Source: Planctomycetota bacterium | Lineage (GTDB): Bacteria; Planctomycetota; Phycisphaerae; WQYP01 | Assembly: GCA_023489375.1 (NCBI GenBank) | Contig: JAMDCX010000050.1 | Span: forward strand, 1-6,523 | Direction of reading: 5' to 3' | Length of the DNA stretch: 6,523 nucleotides | Shown: positions 1-5,329 of the stretch, one piece after another | Layout of the letters: each line of letters opens with the position of its first letter | Position numbering within the stretch: position 1 is the first letter of the stretch | Made by a program: the position numbers and the translations under genes | The notes under the pieces: model-generated | What the model was told of the DNA's origin: nothing | What the model saw: the letters and a program-made list of their open reading frames with translations, nothing else | Database searches by the model: none

Positions 1-167
1 TCCGGTGCGGCTGCGGTGCCGGTGTAGACTTGGCTGACACCTTGATGCGGCACATCAAACTGTACATTCACCACCGTTGCCGCTGCCAATATAGTAGAAC
101 CTGCGACAGCGGCAATCGCTGCCGCCGACAATAGCCCCAAGAGCTGATATTTGTGTGCAATATACAT
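1..167 (-). CDS. N-terminal part of a secreted protein (possibly PEP-CTERM type), runs off the left edge
   Basis: The leftward frame is open from the start to the window edge, giving about 55 residues. It opens MYIAHKYQLLG, followed by a long Ala/Leu/Ile/Val hydrophobic stretch and an Ala-Ala-Ala site before TVVNVQFDV. This is a classical Sec signal peptide with cleavage expected after the third Ala. The mature start (VVNVQFDV, then QVYTGTAAAP) resembles exported beta-rich PEP-CTERM proteins of Planctomycetota and Verrucomicrobiota, but the C-terminal sorting signal lies outside the window, so that class is an inference. An in-frame ATG two codons upstream (173) is possible. I prefer 167 because AAGG at 177-180 lies 9 bases from it but only 3 bases from the earlier ATG. 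The gene diverges from nuoH. Its function is unknown. Confidence 0.6.
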   Translation of the reverse strand, partial: MYIAHKYQLLGLLSAAAIAAVAGSTILAAATVVNVQFDVPHQGVSQVYTGTAAAP

Positions 168-173
168 CTTCAT

Positions 174-611
174 ACACCTTACTATGACAATCAATCCTTG
201 TATATTTCATCCCGCACAGATATCACAAAATCACAATGTCGCGCGGATATTTCGCATCAATATCTGCCCCCAATTTCGTATTTTGAAATCTCCGTCGAAT
301 CCGTCCGCACGCCTTAAACATTATTGGAGTATACAGGCAATGGGCAACGCAATACCATGGCCTTTAGTGCGAAACTATTGGCTAATTGTGCCTGGCTACC
401 CTATGGCCCATCTGGTTATGTATCACGTGTCGATGGGTTGATCGTACGTACACAAAATTGTGCGTAAAACGTCTATGTGTTTTCATAGTTGCGGAATATT
501 CCTTTTGCAGCACCGGAACGCTTTGCGATAGCCGGTATTCGTGCTCAAAATTTAAATTTCAAATCTTAAATACGCGGTGGGGCGATGGTGATCTTGCCCG
601 CAGATTAGCTT
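174..611. other. Intergenic stretch without a convincing gene
   Basis: This is the divergent space between the secreted-protein gene and the repeat cluster ahead of nuoH. The open frames here are short, mutually overlapping and of odd composition, rich in Cys, Trp and Pro, with no recognisable domain. Visible sequence structure is limited to small palindromes: CACAAAATTGTG at 451-462, GGAATATTCC at 493-502 and AAATTTAAATTT at 548-559. A GGGC...GCCC stem at 580-599 looks like a degraded copy of the repeat just downstream. I see no RNA gene or terminator. Confidence 0.5.
199..228 (-). promoter_or_regulatory. Possible weak promoter for the leftward secreted-protein gene
   Basis: Read on the minus strand, TTGTGA (223-228) and TATACA (199-204) are separated by 18 bases and lie about 30 bases upstream of the start codon. 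The -35 matches consensus at 4 of 6 positions. The TTGTGA motif occurs twice close together just upstream. This is a weak pattern call, and other AT-rich hexamers in the region could serve instead. Confidence 0.25.
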
Positions 612-670
612 TGGGGGGCGGGCATCTTTGCCCACCATTTGTTACTGTCGGGCGGGACGCCCGCCCCCCA
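612..670. repeat. GC-rich palindromic intergenic repeat (REP-like) with nested hairpins
   Basis: A perfect 12-bp inverted repeat, TGGGGGGCGGGC at 612-623 against GCCCGCCCCCCA at 659-670, encloses 35 bases. Two smaller hairpins can form inside it instead: GGGC-ATCTTT-GCCC at 620-633, and CGGGCG-GGA-CGCCCG at 649-663 with a triloop. The phrases CATCTTTGCCC and GGGCGGGACGCCC resemble mobile-palindrome repeats seen scattered between genes in planctomycetes and some other phyla. That resemblance is from memory and unchecked. A partial third module with ATCTTGCCCGC lies at 574-601. The element has no T-tract, so it is not an ordinary intrinsic terminator. Confidence 0.6.
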
Positions 671-726
671 TTATCCTGCCCCCATAATCCCGCCCTCCAT
701 TATCCGCCAGTCCCCATAATTTTCCG
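666..726. repeat. Four degenerate direct repeats of about 15 bp (CCCCATTATCC-like)
   Basis: The CAT of successive units falls at 669, 683, 698 and 715, giving periods of 14, 15 and 17 bases. The core alternates between CATTATC and CATAAT, flanked by C-rich DNA and usually followed by CCGC or TGC. The array directly abuts the inverted repeat at 612-670 and may have grown from its C-rich right arm. Copies are too diverged and too few for a CRISPR array, and there are no spacers. Confidence 0.5.
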
Positions 727-780
727 TGCCTCCAAAATCGGCCAAAGTTGAGATTCACAATGCCAGCGACGCAAAGCAAC

Positions 781-808
781 TTGAGAACTGTGGCTTTTAG
801 ACTATGAT
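781..808 (+). promoter_or_regulatory. Sigma70-like promoter for nuoH
   Basis: TTGAGA at 781-786 and TATGAT at 803-808 each match consensus at 5 of 6 positions and are separated by 16 bases. Transcription would begin near 815, giving a leader of about 25 bases. This also argues against a TTG at 817 as the nuoH start, because that codon would sit at the very 5' end of the transcript with no ribosome binding site. Confidence 0.55.
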
Positions 809-840
809 ACGTCATTTTGGCGGGTTGCCTTGGAGCCAAT

Positions 841-2109
841 ATGTTGGGCGTATTTATTGCACATCTGATTTTTACTTTGGTCATGGTCGGTCTAAGCACC
901 GGCATTATTGCCTATTTGATTCTTCTGGAGCGCAAAACTGCTTCATGGATTCAGGATCGTATCGGTCCTAATCGTGTCGGTCCGCGGGGGCTTTTGCAGC
1001 CGCTGGCCGATGGTGTAAAATTCATCCTCAAAGAAGAATTCATGCCCGCCAATGCGGACCGGTTTCTGTTTATTCTGGCTCCCATTGTCATTATCGCCCC
1101 GGCATTATGCGGTTTTGCGGTAATTCCATGGGGCGGAGAGATTGCCAAGGGCACAGCCCTTCCGTCCTGGCTGGGTGGATGGGCGTTTCCGCATAATTTC
1201 CACGTGATGGTGGCCAACCCGCAGATTGGTGTTTTATTTGTCATTGCCATGGCTTCGCTATCGGTTTATGGTGTAGTGCTGGCGGGCTGGGCTTCCGGCA
1301 GCAAGTGGAGCTTTTTGGGCGGACTGCGGGCAACGGCGCAGATGGTAAGTTATGAAATCCCGCTTTTTCTCTCCTTGATTTCCGTAGCGTTAGTGGCCGG
1401 TACCTTGCGGCTGGGGCCGATTACCGCGGATCAAGCCTCCTATTTTTCAATATTCAAATTTCTTCCTGCCTGGAATGTCTTTATCCAGCCGGCGGCATTT
1501 CTGTTGTTTGTCACCTGCATCTTCGCGGAAGCCAACCGTACGCCATTTGATCTGGCGGAGTGTGAACAGGAACTGGTCGGCGGTTATCACACGGAATACT
1601 CTTCTATGAAATTCGCCTTGTTTTTTCTGGCTGAATATAGCGCGATGATCACCGGATCGGCTGTAGCGGTAGCCTTATTTCTGGGTGGCTGGCATCTGCC
1701 GTATCTGGACCTGATTTTATATCATGGCGCCCAGCCGCTGGTAACCGGATGGGGGGGGGCGTTGTTGAAATTTGTGGTTTTCTGGGGCAAAGTAATCCTG
1801 TTTTTATTCTTTTATATGTGGGTGCGCTGGACGTTGCCGCGATTCCGCTTTGACCAGTTAATGAATTTGGCCTGGCGCGGCATGATTCCGCTGTCTCTTG
1901 GGACGTTTTTGGAAGCGGCGGCCTTTGTCTACATGCGGAGGGCGGGAATTCTGGAGAATCGCTGGTGGCTGCTGCTGGGGAATATATTTCTGCTCGTGGC
2001 GGTGGCATTCTTAAGTCAGGTGCTGCCTGGAAAGCCTACTAACCGGCGTGTTGCCGTACCCCATAGCCGGTATAATCCAGTAGTATCCATACCGGAATCG
2101 CCCCATTAA
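841..2109 (+). CDS. nuoH: NADH-quinone oxidoreductase subunit H (complex I membrane subunit)
   Basis: NuoH/ND1 is the membrane subunit of respiratory complex I that joins the quinone pocket to the proton-pumping arm in the inner membrane. The 422-residue product shows the family signatures: ERKTASWIQDRIGPNRVGP at residues 30-48, GLRATAQMVSYEIPL at 161-175, AEANRTPFDLAECEQEL at 229-245 followed by GGYHTEYSSMKF, and the C-terminal VRWTLPRFRFDQL at 328-340. About eight hydrophobic segments are visible. It is longer than the roughly 325-residue E. coli protein, with extra loop sequence near 97-125 and a hydrophilic tail after residue 397. The ATG at 841 follows GGAG (832-835) by 5 bases and is preferred over an in-frame TTG at 817. 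No other nuo gene adjoins it; a tRNA synthetase follows after 42 bases without a terminator. An in-frame run of nine G lies at 1751-1759. Confidence 0.95.
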   Translation: MLGVFIAHLIFTLVMVGLSTGIIAYLILLERKTASWIQDRIGPNRVGPRGLLQPLADGVKFILKEEFMPANADRFLFILAPIVIIAPALCGFAVIPWGGEIAKGTALPSWLGGWAFPHNFHVMVANPQIGVLFVIAMASLSVYGVVLAGWASGSKWSFLGGLRATAQMVSYEIPLFLSLISVALVAGTLRLGPITADQASYFSIFKFLPAWNVFIQPAAFLLFVTCIFAEANRTPFDLAECEQELVGGYHTEYSSMKFALFFLAEYSAMITGSAVAVALFLGGWHLPYLDLILYHGAQPLVTGWGGALLKFVVFWGKVILFLFFYMWVRWTLPRFRFDQLMNLAWRGMIPLSLGTFLEAAAFVYMRRAGILENRWWLLLGNIFLLVAVAFLSQVLPGKPTNRRVAVPHSRYNPVVSIPESPH

Positions 2110-2151
2110 CCAGCAATGAAAAATGTGTCGTAATTATAGTGAGGACTCCCC

Positions 2152-3780
2152 ATGGCAGAAGGGCCTAACAGCAGTAAAATGGAAAAAATTGTCGCCTTGT
2201 GCCGGCGACGTGGCTTTATTTTTCAGTCCTCTGAAATTTATGGCGGTATTAATGGCTTTTGGGATTACGGCCCACTGGGAGTGGAACTTAAACGTAATTT
2301 GAAAGAAGCCTGGTGGCGCGATGTGGTACGCTGCGCCCCCAAAGGTCCGGATGGACAAATACTTGAAATGGTGGGCTTAGATTGTTCCATAATTATGAAT
2401 CGCCGGGTGTGGGAAGCCTCCGGTCATGCCACCGGATTTAATGACCCAATGTCTATGTGTAAGAACTGCAAAAAGCTCTTTCGCTCTGACCAGGTCTGGG
2501 ATTTGCTCAAGGACTCCCCGTGGGTGACATCGCTGGCTGCGGCGTGTTTGACACCTGATGGGCCTGGTCTTACCTTCCATGGCCCGGGCGCCAGGGCCTG
2601 GGCCACCACCAAGGGGAAAAAATTGGCTCCCGGCCTGGCTCTTGTTCGAAATCCGACCATCATATTATCACGGTTGGCTGAAGACTTGGCCCAAGACCCC
2701 AAAGCTGCGGTTGTGCTGCCGAACATGCTTAAACTTATGGCCACGGAACAACGTTCCGCAACCGGACTGGATACCCCGTGTCCGGAATGTGGGGGCGTGC
2801 TGACTGAACCCCGCCAATTCAACCTGATGTTTCAAACTCACACCGGTGCGGTGCGGGATGATGCGTCCATGACGTATCTGCGCCCGGAAACCGCACAGGG
2901 AATTTTTGTTAATTTCCGGAATGTCACCGATACCTCACGCGTCAAAATACCTTTTGGCATCGCGCAAATCGGTAAAGCCTTTCGCAATGAAGTTACGCCG
3001 CGGAATTTTACTTTTCGTTCCCGTGAATTTGAGCAGATGGAAATTGAATTTTTTGCGCACCCCTCTACTGCGGGAGAATGGTACACCTGGTGGCGGGACT
3101 GGCGGTTTCAGTGGTGGCAGGGCATCGGCTTGACCAGTGCCAACCTGCAATTACGTGAACATAGCCGCGAAGAATTGGCTCATTATGCCAGAGATGGTGC
3201 CGGCACCAGTGATATCGAATATCGGTTTCCGTTTACCGATCCAGGATTTGGCGAATTGGAAGGAGTGGCCCATCGCACCGATTTTGATCTTCGGCAGCAT
3301 GCGGAATTTTCCGGCTTGGGCGATAAACTCAAATACTTTGATCAGGAACGCAACGAACGCTATTTTCCGCATGTTATTGAGCCGTCCGCGGGAGCAGATC
3401 GCGGGACTTTGGCGCTGCTGTGTGAGGCGTACCACGACGATCCAGGCCGGCCCAGCGGTGTGGTACTGAAGTTTCATCCGCGTATGGCGCCTATTAAGGC
3501 CGCTATTTTTCCGTTAGTCGATAAAGAAGGAATGCCGGAAATTGCCGAGAAACTTTATATGGATTTGCGCCAAACCTGGAATATTCAGTTTGACGTAAAA
3601 CAGAATATTGGTAAGAGGTATGCTCGTATGGATGAAGCCGGGACACCTTTTTGCTTTACGGTCGATACCCAAAGCCTGTCCGACCAGACCGTTACAGTGC
3701 GTTATCGGGATACTTTGCAACAGGAACGGTTGCCTATCGGGGGGGTGCGTGAATTTTTGGCGGAAAAAATTGGTGGATAA
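2152..3780 (+). CDS. glyQS: Glycine--tRNA ligase, single-chain dimeric (archaeal/eukaryotic-like) type
   Basis: This cytosolic class II enzyme charges tRNA-Gly with glycine using ATP. The 542-residue product is the one-polypeptide homodimeric form, not the bacterial alpha/beta tetramer. It has the N-terminal catalytic-domain signature GFIFQSSEIYGGINGFWDYG (21-40), RPETAQG (244-250), motif 2 FRNEVTPRNFTFRSREFEQM (277-296), GVAHRTDFDL (371-380) and motif 3 VIEPSAGADR (408-417). An anticodon-binding domain follows from about 437 (HPRMAPIKAAIFPL) to the end. Cys103/Cys106 (CKNC) and Cys210/Cys213 (CPEC) look like the four ligands of a metal site. The roughly 100 residues between the two pairs appear longer than is usual for the family. 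AGTGAGGA ends 6 bases before the ATG. It is probably co-transcribed with nuoH, 42 bases upstream. No obvious terminator directly follows the stop codon. Confidence 0.96.
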   Translation: MAEGPNSSKMEKIVALCRRRGFIFQSSEIYGGINGFWDYGPLGVELKRNLKEAWWRDVVRCAPKGPDGQILEMVGLDCSIIMNRRVWEASGHATGFNDPMSMCKNCKKLFRSDQVWDLLKDSPWVTSLAAACLTPDGPGLTFHGPGARAWATTKGKKLAPGLALVRNPTIILSRLAEDLAQDPKAAVVLPNMLKLMATEQRSATGLDTPCPECGGVLTEPRQFNLMFQTHTGAVRDDASMTYLRPETAQGIFVNFRNVTDTSRVKIPFGIAQIGKAFRNEVTPRNFTFRSREFEQMEIEFFAHPSTAGEWYTWWRDWRFQWWQGIGLTSANLQLREHSREELAHYARDGAGTSDIEYRFPFTDPGFGELEGVAHRTDFDLRQHAEFSGLGDKLKYFDQERNERYFPHVIEPSAGADRGTLALLCEAYHDDPGRPSGVVLKFHPRMAPIKAAIFPLVDKEGMPEIAEKLYMDLRQTWNIQFDVKQNIGKRYARMDEAGTPFCFTVDTQSLSDQTVTVRYRDTLQQERLPIGGVREFLAEKIGG

Positions 3781-3875
3781 TCGGATAAAAATAGTCGATT
3801 TTCGCGTTATTTTGAGGATTTATCTGGTTACAACAGCTTTTCCAGCCTCGAAGAATAAAAATTTTTGAAAATGAG

Positions 3876-3903
3876 TTGAAGTTTTTGAAAAGGATGCTAC
3901 GAT
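3876..3903 (+). promoter_or_regulatory. Promoter with extended -10 and AT-rich upstream region, ahead of the small RNA/leader
   Basis: TTGAAG (3876-3881) and TACGAT (3898-3903) are 16 bases apart, and the -10 is preceded by TGC, forming an extended -10 (TGnTACGAT). The DNA just upstream (3850-3875) is A/T tract-rich, like an UP element. The decamer TTTTTGAAAA occurs twice, at 3862-3871 and 3882-3891, two helical turns apart. The expected transcription start is near 3910. Confidence 0.55.
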
Positions 3904-3909
3904 ATATAG

Positions 3910-4014
3910 AGTGTGAAGTGAATAGTAATCAGCGGGTAGCTGATTATTTACAATCTTGCTCTCTCTCTCCCTCCCCAGGCTGGCGTTCCTTCGGGCCGCC
4001 AGCCTGGTTTTTTT
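3910..4014 (+). ncRNA. Candidate small RNA or truD leader: hairpin, C/U-rich linker, intrinsic terminator
   Basis: Between a good promoter and a strong terminator lie about 105 bases with no credible reading frame. The expected transcript begins purine-rich and then forms a perfect 8-bp hairpin, TAATCAGC (3926-3933) with loop GGGTA and GCTGATTA (3939-3946), extendable by a G-U and an A-U pair. A C/U-only stretch runs from about 3958 to 3974 (CTCTCTCTCC, then CTCCCC) and stays unpaired, then the terminator hairpin closes the unit. The repeated CUCC in the linker is complementary to Shine-Dalgarno sequences, as in the C/U-rich seed regions of known riboregulators. Alternatively it is an attenuator for truD, whose start lies 33 bases beyond the T-tract. 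I do not recognise a named RNA family. Confidence 0.5.
3975..4014 (+). terminator. Strong rho-independent terminator with UUCG-capped stem
   Basis: CCAGGCTGGCG (3975-3985) pairs perfectly over 11 bp with CGCCAGCCTGG (3997-4007). The 11-base interior folds further as CC-TTCG-GG, the stable C(UUCG)G tetraloop. Seven T follow (4008-4014). There is no matching T-tract on the opposite strand, so it acts rightward only. It ends the small transcript from 3910 and any read-through from nuoH-glyQS. Confidence 0.9.
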
Positions 4015-4047
4015 ATATCCCCTGGCACTGCTCATCAGGAAAAACGT

Positions 4048-5310
4048 ATGGAAACACCTTATCTTACAAGTGATTTACCTGGTATTGGCGGGCAGATTAA
4101 AATCCGCCCCGAAGATTTTGTGGTCGAAGAGATTCCCCTTTATGAACCGTGCGGCCACGGTAATCATTGTTATGCGCGAATTGAAAAGCGGGGTATTCCC
4201 ACTTTGGCGGCGGTTAATGTGTTCGCCCGGTCTCTGGGGCGGCGGGCCATGGAAGTCGGTTATGCCGGATTAAAAGATGCGCAGGCGGTGGCCCGACAAA
4301 CGTTCAGCCTGGAGCATGAAAGCCATGAACGTATGGCCGCATTGCAATTACCCAATATTAAAATTCTCTCCGTGCAACGCCATACCAATAAACTCAAAAT
4401 AGGCCACCTGGCGGGTAACCGGTTCACGGTAAAAATTCGCCGCACGGAATGGGGACAGCCGGGGGGATCTGTGGCGGACGCACAAAATCGTGCCGCCGCG
4501 GTACTGGATAAATTGGCGCAAACAGGTGTGCCTAATTTCTTCGGTATGCAACGGTTTGGTATGCGTCGGGATAATCACCTCCTGGGTTTATTTTTGCTCC
4601 GCGAGCAGAGCCAAAACTTCCTGTCCCGCTGGCTGGGGGAGCCTGATGAAAGCGTGGATCATGGGGCAGTGCTGCAGGCCCGGCGGCATTTCGCCAATAA
4701 GAATCTGGAATTGGCCAATGCTCATTGGCCGGGGCATTTACGTGACGAACGCCGCGCCTTGAGTATTCTGGCGAGAAATCCAGGCCAATGGGATAAAGCC
4801 ATGCGCGTAGTGGATATCCGTCTTAAGCGACTGCTGATTTCGGCTTTGCAGGCCCATTTGTTTAATGAACTTCTACGTATGCGACTGGGAGAATTAAATA
4901 AAATGCTTCCCGGTGATCTGGCGTGGAAACATGATATTGGGGCGGTATTCCGTGTAGAAGCAGCGCCTGACAAACTGCATCTGGAACAGGCCCGTAGTGA
5001 TAAACATGAAATTTCACCCTCCGGCCCGATGTTTGGCTACCGTATGACACAGCCGGAGGGTTTGCCGCTGGAAATGGAAAATAAGGTATTGGCCGCCAAT
5101 GACCTGACATTGGAAGCGTTTCAAGGGCCGAGAGCTTATAAAACCAAAGGCTCCCGCCGCCCCCTGCGTTTTTTTCCCACAGAAATACAATTAAATACCG
5201 GCACTGATGATCTGGGGCCGTTTGTGGAATTAAAATTCGTATCCCCGCCCGGATGCTTTGCCACGGTACTATTGGGTGAAATTATGAAAACGGAGATGCC
5301 CGAACAATAA
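4048..5310 (+). CDS. truD: tRNA pseudouridine(13) synthase TruD
   Basis: TruD isomerises U13 of certain tRNAs (tRNA-Glu in E. coli) to pseudouridine in the cytoplasm. The 420-residue product has the family N-terminus IRPEDFVVEEIPL (19-31) and the catalytic motif AGLKDAQAVARQ (73-84), with Asp77 the expected nucleophile aligned to E. coli Asp80. It also has GVPNFFGMQRFG (160-171), the insertion (TRUD) domain spanning roughly 172-320, SGPMFG (325-330), and the C-terminal signature SPPGCFATVLL (399-409). It is longer than the 349-residue E. coli enzyme. AGGA (4037-4040) lies 7 bases before the ATG. The strong terminator upstream leaves no room for a separate full promoter, so expression may depend on read-through. 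The stop codon lies 19 bases from that of the convergent prfB. Confidence 0.94.
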   Translation: METPYLTSDLPGIGGQIKIRPEDFVVEEIPLYEPCGHGNHCYARIEKRGIPTLAAVNVFARSLGRRAMEVGYAGLKDAQAVARQTFSLEHESHERMAALQLPNIKILSVQRHTNKLKIGHLAGNRFTVKIRRTEWGQPGGSVADAQNRAAAVLDKLAQTGVPNFFGMQRFGMRRDNHLLGLFLLREQSQNFLSRWLGEPDESVDHGAVLQARRHFANKNLELANAHWPGHLRDERRALSILARNPGQWDKAMRVVDIRLKRLLISALQAHLFNELLRMRLGELNKMLPGDLAWKHDIGAVFRVEAAPDKLHLEQARSDKHEISPSGPMFGYRMTQPEGLPLEMENKVLAANDLTLEAFQGPRAYKTKGSRRPLRFFPTEIQLNTGTDDLGPFVELKFVSPPGCFATVLLGEIMKTEMPEQ

Positions 5311-5329
5311 GCTCCAGTCCGCTTGGAAT

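Noticed and set aside
340..441. Small ORF of 33 residues with GGAG about 10 bases upstream, beginning MGNAIPWPLV
   Set aside because: It has a plausible ribosome binding site but no promoter, no recognisable features, and an unusual Trp/Tyr/Pro-rich composition. It is too weak to call as a gene.
666..726. CRISPR array
   Set aside because: The four units are only about 15 bp, diverged, and directly adjacent without unique spacers.
386..751. 121-residue open frame crossing the intergenic repeat cluster
   Set aside because: It reads straight through the GC-rich palindromes and direct repeats, lacks a ribosome binding site and has a low-complexity C-terminus. Very likely chance.
817..840. TTG at 817 as the nuoH start, adding eight residues
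   Set aside because: There is no ribosome binding site before it and it lies at the predicted transcript 5' end. ATG 841 has GGAG at ideal spacing and starts the family-typical N-terminus.
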